Source: Brevibacillus laterosporus
GTDB taxonomy: Bacteria > Bacillota > Bacilli > Brevibacillales > Brevibacillaceae
NCBI RefSeq assembly: GCF_030489605.1
Contig: NZ_JAUKFY010000003.1
Location: forward strand, 62,001 to 126,000
Length of the DNA stretch: 64,000 nt
Direction: 5' to 3'
The position numbers were made by a program, and so were the translations under genes. Below the pieces are notes generated by a model. That model saw only the letters and a program-made list of their open reading frames with translations, was not told the origin of the DNA and did no database searches. Positions 35,022 to 44,525 of this stretch are shown piece after piece. Each line of letters begins with the position of its first letter. Within the stretch, counting starts at the first letter, position 1.

Positions 35022-35741
35022 TTATTGCGGTTGTACTTCTTTTAAGAACTTGTGTGGATCAACGGAGTTTCCATCCATGCGAACTTCGAAGTGCAGATGT
35101 GCTTTTGCATCCTTCTCAAATACATTTCGCCCTGCTGTACCGATGATCTGCCCTTGCTTAACTTCATCATTTTCCTTCACGGTAACTTTCTCCAAGCTCT
35201 GATATACACTTACCAGCTTATTGGCATGCTCGATTTCCACTAAATTGCCTACCAATTGATCATTGTAAACTTTCACAACTTTCCCGTCGCCAGCAGCTGC
35301 TACATCAAATCCTTTACCGTTCGCAGAGATTAAATCAATCCCTGTATGCGGTACGAAAGAATCGTTAAATTTGACTAATGACTTAGATTGTTCATCAGCG
35401 TTCGCTTCTTCATTGAAGAAACCCATGCCAATTTCGTACATGACTTCTTTTGCTACCGGCCACGCCAGTGTCGGTGCCGTGTTGTTTACCGCAACAGCTT
35501 CCTCGTTCTCATGAACAGTAGCCGGTTTGTTTTCGCCATTGACTACCGTCACTTTGTCAATTTGTTGTGGAGTCTTGGTTGCTTGATTTAGTAAGCTTCC
35601 TTGATACCACATCACGAATGCTAGGATAATTGCTGCTGTACCGATGTAGATAGCTGGGAATGCCCATTTTTTGCCTAGGATACTTCTCCATGTTGACTTT
35701 TTCATAGAAACAGGTTGTTTTTGATTTCTTTTATCTTCCAT
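35022..35741 (-). CDS. spoIIQ: Forespore protein SpoIIQ (M23/LytM domain)
   Basis: Single-pass forespore membrane protein that joins SpoIIIAH across the intermembrane space during engulfment. Counted from ATG 35741 it has 239 residues, a membrane helix at about 29-48 and a LytM domain at about 120-235. The LytM metal ligands look complete: His132 and Asp136 in PHTGID, and His215, His217 in AHLHFE. B. subtilis SpoIIQ lacks part of this set, so this copy may bind zinc as clostridial SpoIIQ does. The start is set by GAGGTG upstream; the frame could extend three codons. A sigma-F-type promoter lies upstream and a terminator follows. Confidence 0.93.
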   Translation of the reverse strand: MEDKRNQKQPVSMKKSTWRSILGKKWAFPAIYIGTAAIILAFVMWYQGSLLNQATKTPQQIDKVTVVNGENKPATVHENEEAVAVNNTAPTLAWPVAKEVMYEIGMGFFNEEANADEQSKSLVKFNDSFVPHTGIDLISANGKGFDVAAAGDGKVVKVYNDQLVGNLVEIEHANKLVSVYQSLEKVTVKENDEVKQGQIIGTAGRNVFEKDAKAHLHFEVRMDGNSVDPHKFLKEVQPQ

Positions 35742-35759
35742 TTTGATCACCTCATCCCT

Positions 35760-35788
35760 CAGTATCGCCAGTTTTTTGACGTATAAAC
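35760..35788 (-). promoter_or_regulatory. Candidate sigma-F promoter of spoIIQ
   Basis: GTTTATAC and GGCGATACTG on the minus strand, 11 bp between the written blocks. They resemble the forespore sigma-F pattern (-35 GYATA, -10 GGNNANANTR). spoIIQ is sigma-F dependent in B. subtilis. Confidence 0.55.
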
Positions 35789-35827
35789 CTGAGAAACAAG
35801 GGAAAACTAAAAAAATTTTCTCACACC

Positions 35828-36826
35828 TTATACTTTCATAACCTTCTGATAATCTTGCAGGGCAATTCCTTTATAGTAGTATTTCACGATCTGCTCTGCT
35901 GATTTGCCGGCTTTTGCCATACCATTGGCTCCCCATTGACTCATGCCTACTCCGTGACCGTAGCCTTTTGTGGTGATCACTACATTTCCTTGTTGGATTT
36001 TCATAGAAAATGAACTAGAGGATAAACGCAGCTTTTCCCTTATTTCCTTCCCACTGAACTCCTTTTCCCCTACCTTAATACGTCCAATCCGGTTACCGGC
36101 TGTTCGCTCCTCAATGGAATACCAATTGCCATCAGAAGCAGTCGCCACAATCATTACACCTAGCCTTTGTTGAAATTGTTCAATGGGAATCTGAACGCTT
36201 TGTTCATATCTGGGAGAATCAATATCCCAAGGACTGGCTACACTCCGCAAATAGGGAATGCGGGATGACCAGTAATCCTCTGCATTCTCGGTAAATCCAT
36301 TACTGGTTGAAAAAAAGGTAGCTTCAATTGGCTTACCTTCATAGGTTAGTACTTTGCCAAGAGTGCCTTTAACAGCTTGATGAATCCGATTCTGCTTCCA
36401 CTCATACTGCTTTCCCCACATTTTCTTTCGCTCTGCTTCTCCTAAGAAGGCTTGGTGCTTCACTGTATCAAGAACATGCGCCCCCTTAGGCACGTCTTTA
36501 AAATCACCCTCCGCCAATCGCCGGACAATATAGGTTCTCGCTGCCATTGCTTGGGCTTTCAGTGCCTCTAACTCAAATTCGGCTGGCATTTCCGCCGCAA
36601 CCACACCCTCGATATACGTCTCTAGCGGCATTTTTTCAATCTTATTTGATTTGCTACGAAAGACATTTATCTGAGGCTGGTTGTCCGAATAGGATTCACC
36701 CTGCTGTTCCACCATTACAACAGGAGCTACTGCTGGATCGGGTGTGTGATACATGACTAGAGCCGCTGGTACAAAAACAAGGAGAATCGGTAGAGCGAAG
36801 ATTAGAAAAAGAAAGTAACGCCTCAT
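35828..36826 (-). CDS. spoIID: Stage II sporulation protein D (lytic transglycosylase)
   Basis: Membrane-anchored lytic transglycosylase that degrades septal peptidoglycan during engulfment with SpoIIM and SpoIIP. The 332 residues have an N-terminal anchor at about 3-25 and the SpoIID domain: LETYIEGVVAAEMPAEFELEALKAQAMAARTY with the catalytic-type Glu, later FFSTSNGFTENAEDYW, and GYGHGVGMSQWGANGMA near the C-terminus. ATG 36826 follows AGGGGGA. A sigma-E-type promoter lies 46-73 bp upstream. Confidence 0.95.
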   Translation of the reverse strand: MRRYFLFLIFALPILLVFVPAALVMYHTPDPAVAPVVMVEQQGESYSDNQPQINVFRSKSNKIEKMPLETYIEGVVAAEMPAEFELEALKAQAMAARTYIVRRLAEGDFKDVPKGAHVLDTVKHQAFLGEAERKKMWGKQYEWKQNRIHQAVKGTLGKVLTYEGKPIEATFFSTSNGFTENAEDYWSSRIPYLRSVASPWDIDSPRYEQSVQIPIEQFQQRLGVMIVATASDGNWYSIEERTAGNRIGRIKVGEKEFSGKEIREKLRLSSSSFSMKIQQGNVVITTKGYGHGVGMSQWGANGMAKAGKSAEQIVKYYYKGIALQDYQKVMKV

Positions 36827-36871
36827 AAAAAATCCCCCTGCCTTTTCAACTAGACAACCTGCTGCTGTACT

Positions 36872-36899
36872 AGTCTATGAATGAAGGCAAGAGGATAGA
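36872..36899 (-). promoter_or_regulatory. Candidate sigma-E promoter of spoIID
   Basis: TCTATCC, 13 bp, CATAGACT on the minus strand, roughly matching the sigma-E consensus; spoIID is a sigma-E gene in B. subtilis. Confidence 0.45.
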
Positions 36900-36926
36900 A
36901 CGATTTACAAGATTAGAAAAAGCAAG

Positions 36927-38102
36927 TTAAGAGAGACGTTCTACGAAGCGACTCATACGCTCTAACGCCTTCTCCAATTGTTCAAAGGATGTGGCATATG
37001 AACAACGAATATATCCCTCTCCGCTAGTACCAAATACATCGCCTGGAACAACTGCTACCTTTTCTTCCATAAGCAAACGCTCTGCAAATTCAGCGGATGC
37101 TAATCCAGTAGAAGCGATAGATGGAAAGGCATAGAAGGCTCCCGCTGGTCTATGGCATGAAAGTCCCATTTCAGAGAAGCTATTTACAACAAAATTACGG
37201 CGTTGGCAATAGCTCTCTACCATGCGATCTACATCGTCACGCCCTCCACGCAAGGCTTCCAAAGCTCCCATCTGTCCAGTGATCGGGGCGCAAAGCATCG
37301 TATATTGATGGATTTTTAACATACCCTGCAATAAATCTTCCGGAGCACAGACATAACCGAGACGCCAGCCTGTCATAGCAAAAGATTTAGAGAATCCAGA
37401 AATCAGAATCGTACGCTCCTTCATTCCTGGTAAGCTCACAATACTCTCATGCTTTTGGTCAAAGGTTAGCTCAGCATAAATTTCATCAGAGAGGACGAGT
37501 AAATCATGCTTAGTTAAAATCGGCTCTAATTCCTTCCATTCCTCCAAGCTCATAATGCTGCCAGTCGGATTGTTCGGATAACAAAAAATAATCGCGCGAG
37601 TTTTCTCCGTAATTTTGGCTTCTAGTTCCTGTGGTGTCAGTTTAAATTGATTTTCTGCATACGTGTGCAAAAAGACAGGCACCCCGCCAGCCAAACGAAT
37701 GACAGGCTCGTAGGAAACATAGCATGGCTCAACAATCAGCACCTCGTCACCTGGATTAATAATGGCTCGAAGCGCAATATCAATCGCTTCACTTGCCCCT
37801 ACTGTCACCATAATTTCTTTGGCAGGGTCGTAGGAAACACCGATTAGCTCCTCTGTGTAGCGCTGGATCTCTTTTCGCAAATCCATGAGTCCTGCATTGG
37901 AGGTATAAGCCGTATAGCCGCATTCCAAAGAGGAGATAGATGCCTCACGAATACGCCAAGGCGTCACGAAGTCAGGCTCTCCTACCCCTAGAGAAATGAC
38001 ACCTTCCATAGAAGCTGCCAAATCAAAAAAGCGGCGAATGCCAGAAGGTTTAAGTTCTCCTACGATGGCTGACAAACGGCTTTTATTCGTCACCTGACTC
38101 AT
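36927..38102 (-). CDS. PLP-dependent aminotransferase, class I/II (YugH-like)
   Basis: Fold-type I aminotransferase of 391 residues. The PLP lysine lies in ISGFSKSFAMTGWRLGYV, preceded by FCYPNNPTGS and LLVLSDEIYAEL, the usual cofactor-binding motifs. Substrates are probably an aromatic or small amino acid and 2-oxoglutarate; the exact one cannot be told. Its ATG 38102 overlaps the end of the Lrp-family gene by 4 bp (ATGA), so the two are translationally coupled. The same pair exists in B. subtilis as yugG-yugH. Control by the linked Lrp protein is likely. Confidence 0.92.
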   Translation of the reverse strand: MSQVTNKSRLSAIVGELKPSGIRRFFDLAASMEGVISLGVGEPDFVTPWRIREASISSLECGYTAYTSNAGLMDLRKEIQRYTEELIGVSYDPAKEIMVTVGASEAIDIALRAIINPGDEVLIVEPCYVSYEPVIRLAGGVPVFLHTYAENQFKLTPQELEAKITEKTRAIIFCYPNNPTGSIMSLEEWKELEPILTKHDLLVLSDEIYAELTFDQKHESIVSLPGMKERTILISGFSKSFAMTGWRLGYVCAPEDLLQGMLKIHQYTMLCAPITGQMGALEALRGGRDDVDRMVESYCQRRNFVVNSFSEMGLSCHRPAGAFYAFPSIASTGLASAEFAERLLMEEKVAVVPGDVFGTSGEGYIRCSYATSFEQLEKALERMSRFVERLS

Positions 38103-38599
38103 GGCGTTACCACCATCCTGCGATCGTCATCATTATCTTCTAAAATGGTACCATCGTGCTTGTAGCGCTTCAAAATAAAATGAGTCGCTGTAGAAACAAC
38201 GTTATCTAAAACAGCTAATTTCTTCGTAACAAAGTTAGCAACCTCATGCATTGTTTTGCCTTCTAATACTACTGAAATATCATATCCAGCTCCTGACATC
38301 AGGTATACGGCCTTTACTTCAGGAAAACGCGAGATGCGCTCTGCCACCTTTTCAAAACCAACCTCGCGAATCGGTGTTACTTTTACATCAATCATGGCTG
38401 TTACATTATGATTATCCTCTACACGATCCCAATTGATCAGTGCTGGATATTTCACAATAATCTTCTCAGATTGCAGACGCTTAATTTCTGCTTCAATCTC
38501 TTCTTCTGTACTATCCAACAAGAGTGCAAGTTGCTTATTGCTCAGTCGGCAATTTTCTTCCAGGAGCATTAGCAGTTTTTTGCTTTTCACAGTCTCCAT
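38099..38599 (-). CDS. Lrp/AsnC family transcriptional regulator (YugG-like)
   Basis: A 166-residue regulator. The N-terminal helix-turn-helix is at about residues 15-50 (LSNKQLALLLDSTEEEIEAEIKRLQSEKII). The C-terminal RAM ligand-binding domain is at about 65-145 (VTAMIDVKVTPIREVGFEKVAERISRFPEVKAVYLMSGAGYDISVVLEG). ATG 38599 follows GGGAGAAGA. It overlaps the aminotransferase gene and probably controls it in response to an amino acid. Confidence 0.92.
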   Translation of the reverse strand: METVKSKKLLMLLEENCRLSNKQLALLLDSTEEEIEAEIKRLQSEKIIVKYPALINWDRVEDNHNVTAMIDVKVTPIREVGFEKVAERISRFPEVKAVYLMSGAGYDISVVLEGKTMHEVANFVTKKLAVLDNVVSTATHFILKRYKHDGTILEDNDDDRRMVVTP

Positions 38600-38700
38600 G
38601 ATCTTCTTCTCCCATCCATTATATGCTGATTTTGTTATCAGTTTTTTTGCTTATCCATCATCTTACCACGGGTTTCGAACTCATCCCAGTACAAATGTAG

Positions 38701-38727
38701 AAAATCCCTTACCATAAGGCAAGGGAT
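38701..38727 (-). terminator. Terminator of the ywmB-murA unit
   Basis: ATCCCTTGCC / GGTAAGGGAT with one mismatch and a 4-base loop, followed on the minus strand by TTTTC, 30 bp after the murA stop. Confidence 0.75.
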
Positions 38728-38756
38728 CCCCAGACTTATCCAGCCTAATTTATACG

Positions 38757-40091
38757 TTACGCAAAATTAGGAGATAGATTTACTTTCAAGGATTTCGCTG
38801 TTACTTTTTCAGAGCTTGGAGCTACTTGCTCTTCTACCTTCACACGCTTTACATTTGCACCTAGCATTTGCAATTTTTCAGTGAAGTTCACATAGCCTCG
38901 GTCAAGGTGATGCAAGCCGCCTACTTCTGTCTCACCTTCAGCAATCAGTCCAGCCAAAATCAGTGCAGCACCGGCACGCAGGTCAGTAGCACTCACTTTA
39001 GCACCAGTGAGTGGCACATTCCCTTCGACAATTGCACTGCGACCTTCAATTTTAATATTAGCACTCATGCGTCTAAATTCCTCGACATGCATGAAACGAT
39101 TTTCAAAGACAGTTTCCGTAATAATGCTTGTCCCTTCTGAAGCAAGCTGTAACGCCATCATTTGCGACTGCATATCAGTTGGAAACCCTGGATGCGGTAA
39201 TGTTTTCAAGTCTACTGCTTTCAATGGACCCTTGCGAGTAACACGAATGCCGTTTTCTTGTTCATCTACAGTAACACCCATTTCACGAAGCTTAGCCGTT
39301 ACAGATTTGACATGATCGGAAATAACTCCTTCAATAAACACGTCTCCACCTGTAATAGCTGCTGCCACCATGAAGGTTCCGGCTTCAATGCGGTCAGGGA
39401 TCACACAATGTGTGCAGCCCTTCATGCTCTCTACACCCTCAATTCGAATGGAACCTGTACCAGCTCCACGAATTTTAGCGCCCATGCTGTTTAAGAAGTT
39501 TGCCAAATCAACAATCTCTGGCTCTTCCGCTGCATTTTCAATAATCGTTGTTCCTTCAGCTAGACATGCAGCCATCATAATATTTTCAGTAGCCCCTACA
39601 CTCGCAACATCCAGATAGATTTTTGCTCCTTGCAGGCGACCATTAACATTCGCTTCAATAAATCCTTGGCCAATCTCAATTTTAGCACCCATCGCTTCAA
39701 AACCTTTAAGGTGCTGATCAATTGGACGCGTACCAATCGCACATCCACCAGGCAACGCAATACGAGCTTTTCCTTTACGCGCAAGCAAAGGTCCCATTAC
39801 AAGGAATGATGCTCTCATTTTGCGCACCAATTCATAAGGCGCTTCCACACCCTTTAAATCAGTCGCATTAATGGTTAACATTTCATTTTGATATGTAATG
39901 TCAATTTGCAGGGTTTTAAGCAATTCACAAATTGTATGGACATCATCCAATCCAGGAACGTCATGAATGATAGATATTCCTTCTTCTGCCAAAATAGATG
40001 CAGCAATAATCGGTAGAACCGCATTCTTCGCACCAGAAACCTTTACGTTTCCTGCTAATGCCTTACCACCGCGGACAATAATTTTTTCCAA
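38757..40091 (-). CDS. murA: UDP-GlcNAc 1-carboxyvinyltransferase
   Basis: First committed enzyme of peptidoglycan synthesis; it transfers enolpyruvate from PEP to UDP-GlcNAc in the cytoplasm. It has 444 residues. The catalytic Cys117 lies in [27 protein letters not shown] near the N-terminus and [12 protein letters not shown] near the C-terminus are EPSP-synthase-fold motifs. The Cys means fosfomycin sensitivity is expected for this copy. The start is TTG 40091 with GGAGGGG upstream. It follows ywmB, as in B. subtilis, where this copy is the main one (murAA). Confidence 0.96.
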   Translation of the reverse strand: MEKIIVRGGKALAGNVKVSGAKNAVLPIIAASILAEEGISIIHDVPGLDDVHTICELLKTLQIDITYQNEMLTINATDLKGVEAPYELVRKMRASFLVMGPLLARKGKARIALPGGCAIGTRPIDQHLKGFEAMGAKIEIGQGFIEANVNGRLQGAKIYLDVASVGATENIMMAACLAEGTTIIENAAEEPEIVDLANFLNSMGAKIRGAGTGSIRIEGVESMKGCTHCVIPDRIEAGTFMVAAAITGGDVFIEGVISDHVKSVTAKLREMGVTVDEQENGIRVTRKGPLKAVDLKTLPHPGFPTDMQSQMMALQLASEGTSIITETVFENRFMHVEEFRRMSANIKIEGRSAIVEGNVPLTGAKVSATDLRAGAALILAGLIAEGETEVGGLHHLDRGYVNFTEKLQMLGANVKRVKVEEQVAPSSEKVTAKSLKVNLSPNFA

Positions 40092-40111
40092 TGTTATACC
40101 CCTCCGCGTGC

Positions 40112-40861
40112 TTAGTATTCCGCTGTGATGATAGGTGTCCCTAACGTGATCCTAGTCAATTGGTTCAACGAATCTACATGTGTCGCTACTTGCACATTCA
40201 TTTTCTGATCGTTGGTTATTATATACGGCTTCCATTGCGCGGTAAAGCCCGAAATACTAGTCACAGATTCATCCTGTAATCGCTCAACTTCTTTTGCTTG
40301 GAGGAGGGCAAAAACCTTATTAATTCTAGCCTCCTGCCAACCATCACTCAGTGTATCACTGTATATTCCGCGAATACAAGTGCTAAATTGCGGAATCAGA
40401 CCCCTTCTTTTGGTCTCAGCCACAACTTTTTCATACGCCCTCTCAATATCTTGCGCATGAATCCGCTTCCCTTCCAACGAGATCACCAAATATACGCTGA
40501 TGTTATGGGGTTCAGGTAATCCTATCAAGCGAATATGAAGCTTGGTTTGACCCACTTTTCCTTCGGTTTGATAGATGAGCTGTTTTCCCTCTGCGGTTAC
40601 TGCTTGTGCAGAAGGTATCCCCAGAATACCGCTCCATTCATGACCGAGAGAAAGAAACTCTGTAGCAGTGCTAAGAGGTGCAAGCCGTATACTGGTCCGA
40701 TGCTCAATGTCGGTTATGGTAGCCTCAGTGGCTTCGGCAGCTTCTATTAACTGCGTTGCCACAGATGCTTCGGTTACTTGTGTCCAATAGGAAAATCCAC
40801 TTGCAACAAACAGTCCAATAAGCGACAAGACAACATAGACCATAGATATGTGCTTTTTCAT
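40112..40861 (-). CDS. ywmB: YwmB family protein
   Basis: A 249-residue exported or membrane-anchored protein with an N-terminal hydrophobic segment at about residues 6-24. The remainder fits the YwmB/TATA-box-binding-like fold family; the name is structural and does not imply a TATA-binding role. The function is unknown; it lies upstream of murA and the spoIID cluster in many Bacillales, which suggests an envelope or sporulation role. ATG 40861 has GGGGAGAGGG just upstream; 40882 would be too far upstream and overlaps this site. Confidence 0.82.
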   Translation of the reverse strand: MKKHISMVYVVLSLIGLFVASGFSYWTQVTEASVATQLIEAAEATEATITDIEHRTSIRLAPLSTATEFLSLGHEWSGILGIPSAQAVTAEGKQLIYQTEGKVGQTKLHIRLIGLPEPHNISVYLVISLEGKRIHAQDIERAYEKVVAETKRRGLIPQFSTCIRGIYSDTLSDGWQEARINKVFALLQAKEVERLQDESVTSISGFTAQWKPYIITNDQKMNVQVATHVDSLNQLTRITLGTPIITAEY

Positions 40862-40936
40862 TCTTTCCCTCTCCCCGTACACTTTTTCTATATCTTACTA
40901 GTCATTGTGTACGTAAAATTGGAGGGTTATACCAAT

Positions 40937-41185
40937 CTACTGAAACAATTGATTCAGTAACAGAGAATAACCTAAATAGTCCATGAAAAAACGTGCTACT
41001 CCATGTCCGATAACAATGGAAAGCAAGATTTGTAATAGCTTGGTCTGGGCACTATCTGCACGTTTTACAAATAGATCAAAGCGAAAAGCTTGTATAGCCC
41101 ACCAGCTAATACCTATACAGATGACAGAAATAAGAATCATCATCAAGGAGTAAAGTCCATTTGAACCGAGCAACAAAACTCTCAC
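40937..41185 (-). CDS. DUF1146 small membrane protein (YwzB-like)
   Basis: An 82-residue protein with two membrane helices, about 11-32 and 47-75, joined by FRFDLFVKRADSAQTKLLQ. The FDLFVK and QTKLLQILLSI stretches and the length fit the DUF1146/YwzB family. Function unknown. The start is uncertain: GTG 41185 has only a weak GAAAGAA site upstream, and TTG codons shortly after may be used. It lies between the complex I operon and ywmB; in B. subtilis ywzB lies next to ywmB near the atp operon. Confidence 0.72.
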   Translation of the reverse strand: MRVLLLGSNGLYSLMMILISVICIGISWWAIQAFRFDLFVKRADSAQTKLLQILLSIVIGHGVARFFMDYLGYSLLLNQLFQ

Positions 41186-41385
41186 TTCTTTCTATAAACT
41201 CATTTTCCATTTTTGTAATGTTTCCCTGCGTGAATTCTTTTACTACTTTACCATAGACCTGTTGGCATTGAAAGGAAAAGGCGCTAGATATCATAGAGAT
41301 GTTAGAAACTTTACAGGCATTAAAAAAATTAACGATTTCTCCGCCTCTGATCCATTAGTAGGACAGAACAAACATACGCCTTTTC

Positions 41386-41418
41386 TAATAAAAAGAGGAC
41401 AGCCGATAGCCATCCTCT
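41386..41418 (-). terminator. Terminator of the nuo operon
   Basis: AGAGGA / TCCTCT stem with a partly paired interior, followed on the minus strand by TTTTTATT, 30 bp after nuoN. Confidence 0.75.
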
Positions 41419-41447
41419 GTGTTTTCTCTATTCCCTGACATTCTTGC

Positions 41448-42968
41448 TTACAGCATATCGCCCCAATTAAACATTGGATTAAAGTGAGTATGGATGTACT
41501 GGATGAGAACCTCCGGCACAACTCCGAAGACAAAGGTTCCAAGCGCCGCCAGCACTACAATGATTGTTACTCCTATCGGCAACCGCAATGCCTCCTCCGT
41601 CTCCCCTGCTCTCATATACATCTGTCGAATGATTCCAAAGTAGTAATAATAAGAAACGACACTCGTCACCAGCATGATTCCTGCAAGCCAGAAGCTGCCG
41701 CTGCCAATTGCGCTTAGGAAAATATAAAACTTCCCAAAGAAGCCTGCGGAAATAGGAATCCCTGCTAATGAAAGCAAGAATAGTGTCATAGCCACTGCCG
41801 CCAACGGAGAACGATGGTATAAACCGGCAAAGGCTTTAATATCCTGTGTTTTTCTATCCTCTGTCACCACCATAATGAGTGCAAAAGCACCAAAAGCCAT
41901 CATCAGGTAGGCAACTAGATAGAAAATGATTTGCTCAAAGAAAAAGGTCTGATGCAAAATAACCAGTGGTACTAGCAGGTAGCCTGCTTGGGCTATCCCA
42001 GAGTATGCCATGAGACGCTTCACATTTTTTTGTCGTAGCGCCAGCGTATTTCCGACAATCATAGACAAGCCGGCTACGATAGATAGAAGCCATAGCATCC
42101 CACCAAAGACGCTTTGATTGGTTTCTTGATTAAATAGACCGGCAAAACTTAAAATCATTACGCGAATGAGAAGCGCAAAACCAGCTCCCTTGGAAACGAC
42201 CGCCAAAAAAGCGGTAACTGGCGTAGCGGCTCCCTGATACACGTCAGGTGCCCACATATGATTAGGAACCGCTGAGATTTTAAACGTCAAACCTGCCGCG
42301 AGAAAGACAAAACCGATCAAAATCATTGGACCGAATCCACTTTGGTATGCTTCTGACAAACGTTGGGTCATTTCGTACAGATTGGTTGTACCGCTAAATC
42401 CGTATAGATAGGACATTCCAAACAGCGTAACGGCTGTAGCAATCCCCCCTGCTACTACGTATTTAAAGGCAGATTCGTTGCTGTCGGTCCGTTTTTTCCG
42501 CATGCCAACCATGATATACGATGCCAAGGAGAGCAGCTCTAGCCCTACGAATAATGTGATTAAGTCAGCCGAAGAGGCCATCACCATGCAGCCAACCAGT
42601 CCCATTAGCATTAAATAGTAGAACTCTCCGGAATGGACAACCTCATCTGTTTTTTTGATATAGCTGATCGACATTAGTAAAGCAAACGCAACCCCTGCTA
42701 ACAATATCAGTTTAAATGCACTGCCAAAATGATCAACACGCATCATGTCTGCCATATATATGACAGGTTCTTTGAGCGAAGTTACATTAGATACAATAAA
42801 GTACCCAGCGATAAGCACGCCAAGCAGTGATAGCCAACCCATGATAGTCCGATTCAGACGCTTACCTGCAATCAAGTCAACTATGGACAGGACAGTGGCA
42901 AAACCAAGAATCGTAAACTCGGGCAGGAGATAGCTCCAGTTATAGGAAAAAATATCTTTTACGTCCAT
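41448..42968 (-). CDS. nuoN: NADH-quinone oxidoreductase subunit N
   Basis: Antiporter-like proton-pumping subunit of complex I, 506 residues and about 14 membrane helices. Typical motifs are LFVGLELLSLASYIMVGMRK with the conserved Glu, and FKISAVPNHMWAPDVYQGAATPVTAFLAVVSKGAGFA with conserved Lys residues; YSGIAQAGY follows. ATG 42968 has AGGAGGG upstream. It is the last gene of the 11-gene operon and lies 3 bp after nuoM. Confidence 0.96.
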   Translation of the reverse strand: MDVKDIFSYNWSYLLPEFTILGFATVLSIVDLIAGKRLNRTIMGWLSLLGVLIAGYFIVSNVTSLKEPVIYMADMMRVDHFGSAFKLILLAGVAFALLMSISYIKKTDEVVHSGEFYYLMLMGLVGCMVMASSADLITLFVGLELLSLASYIMVGMRKKRTDSNESAFKYVVAGGIATAVTLFGMSYLYGFSGTTNLYEMTQRLSEAYQSGFGPMILIGFVFLAAGLTFKISAVPNHMWAPDVYQGAATPVTAFLAVVSKGAGFALLIRVMILSFAGLFNQETNQSVFGGMLWLLSIVAGLSMIVGNTLALRQKNVKRLMAYSGIAQAGYLLVPLVILHQTFFFEQIIFYLVAYLMMAFGAFALIMVVTEDRKTQDIKAFAGLYHRSPLAAVAMTLFLLSLAGIPISAGFFGKFYIFLSAIGSGSFWLAGIMLVTSVVSYYYYFGIIRQMYMRAGETEEALRLPIGVTIIVVLAALGTFVFGVVPEVLIQYIHTHFNPMFNWGDML

Positions 42969-42971
42969 CGT

Positions 42972-44525
42972 TTACCCTCCTATTCCCGTCACATGGATGA
43001 CAATCGTTTTAAGCGTTTCTTGCAAGGGATTGCTTAACATCGCTGGATAAACACCGATCAGAATGATAAATCCAAGCAATACAACAATTGGAATTACCTC
43101 CAGAGGCTGTGCATCGGCCAAATCCAGATGCTTCTCCTTTGTCGGTCCATAGGTTATCGCCAGCACGGCACGCAACACATAGACTGCAGTAAAGATAATA
43201 CCTAAGGAACCAATCGCCGCTAACACAGGCTGACTCGCAAACAGACCTAGGAAAGCAAAAAACTCACTGACAAAGCCCGACATCCCCGGCAATCCTAAGG
43301 AAGCCATCCCAGCCGCTAAGAAAACACCACTTACAAAAGGCATTGACTTAGCTAATCCACCTAGCTGATCTAGCTTGGAAGTACCCGTGCGGTCCCAAAT
43401 GATTCCCACTAAAAAAAACATGAGCGCTGAAATAAAGCCATGTGATATCACTTGGAATAAAGCTCCTTGAAAACCAAACTGATTCATAGAAGCAAATCCT
43501 AATAAGATAATACCCATGTGGCTAATACTGGAGTAGGCTAGCACCATTTTCAAATCCTTTTGGACAAAGGCAAGCGCTGCCCCGTACAAAATATTAACTA
43601 ACCCCAAAATTGCCATTCCTGTCGCAAAATATTGAACTGTCTCGGGAAAAAATCCAATCCCCATGCGTAACAGCCCGTATGCACCCATTTTTAAGAGGAT
43701 ACCAGAGTGAATCATGACGATAGCCGGCGGAGCCTGAACATGCACTCTTAGCATCCACGTATGGAAAGGAAAGATCGGAAGCTTAATTCCAAAAGCGATA
43801 AATAGTATCAGGAACAATCCCCAGCGGAATGTCTCTGGAACATGTTCAATAAATGCATTGTTCGGCTGGGTTAGTGCTTCTGTCAGCGCGGGAATGCTCA
43901 TAGTCGGTTCTTGTGTCACGATTGCACTCACAAAAAACAAGGTGATAAATCCGACCAACATGAGAGCTGAACCGATCCCGTTATATAGAAGAAACCGATT
44001 TGCCGCTTTTTCTCGATCTGTGTAACCCCAAATCCCAATGAGGAAGTACATAGCTACCAGAGTGATCTCAAAGAACAAGAAGAACAAAAGCAAATTCTGA
44101 GCAGCAAAAACCCCAAACATCCCGATCAATAACAGGTGAAAGAATATAAAATACTCTTTCGCCCTCTTTTTTACCCCCCACGATGCTACAGCCGCTAGTG
44201 TTCCAATAATAGCTGTCATCAGGATTAAAGGCATGGAAATTCCATCTACACCCATTTCATAATCAATATGCAAATTGTATAATTGTTGATCGGCTGTGAT
44301 GGAAGCAGGTATTTGAATCCATGTTGCATGTTCCTCAAATTGACTGCCTCTCTGTTGATAGTCAAAGGCACCAAACATCATGAATGCCAAAATCAACGGC
44401 ACCAACGTTCCCAGAACCCCAATTTGCTTAACAATGCTAACCTGCTGCTTGGGAACGAACAATAAGATCAAGAGAGCCAGAATAGGCGAAAACGTCAGGA
44501 GTGATAACAGATAGCTATTTAACAA
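42972..44525 (-). CDS. nuoM: NADH-quinone oxidoreductase subunit M
   Basis: Antiporter-like membrane subunit of complex I, 517 residues. The conserved Glu is in LLFFLFFEITLVAMYFLIGIWG and Lys residues are in FGIKLPIFPFHTWMLRVHVQAPP and AYSSISHMG. TTG 44525 is chosen because GGAGG lies 8 bp upstream. The frame opens at GTG 44534, but that codon is part of the ribosome binding site. The start overlaps the end of nuoL by 11 bp, so coupling is likely. Confidence 0.94.
   Translation of the reverse strand: MLNSYLLSLLTFSPILALLILLFVPKQQVSIVKQIGVLGTLVPLILAFMMFGAFDYQQRGSQFEEHATWIQIPASITADQQLYNLHIDYEMGVDGISMPLILMTAIIGTLAAVASWGVKKRAKEYFIFFHLLLIGMFGVFAAQNLLLFFLFFEITLVAMYFLIGIWGYTDREKAANRFLLYNGIGSALMLVGFITLFFVSAIVTQEPTMSIPALTEALTQPNNAFIEHVPETFRWGLFLILFIAFGIKLPIFPFHTWMLRVHVQAPPAIVMIHSGILLKMGAYGLLRMGIGFFPETVQYFATGMAILGLVNILYGAALAFVQKDLKMVLAYSSISHMGIILLGFASMNQFGFQGALFQVISHGFISALMFFLVGIIWDRTGTSKLDQLGGLAKSMPFVSGVFLAAGMASLGLPGMSGFVSEFFAFLGLFASQPVLAAIGSLGIIFTAVYVLRAVLAITYGPTKEKHLDLADAQPLEVIPIVVLLGFIILIGVYPAMLSNPLQETLKTIVIHVTGIGG

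Noticed and set aside
41106-41294. 62-codon minus-strand frame overlapping the DUF1146 gene
   Set aside because: It overlaps the better-supported DUF1146 frame and has no motif or ribosome binding site.
41291-41542. 83-codon minus-strand frame over the end of nuoN
   Set aside because: It runs across the nuo terminator and the nuoN 3' end in another frame; it is a shadow of nuoN.
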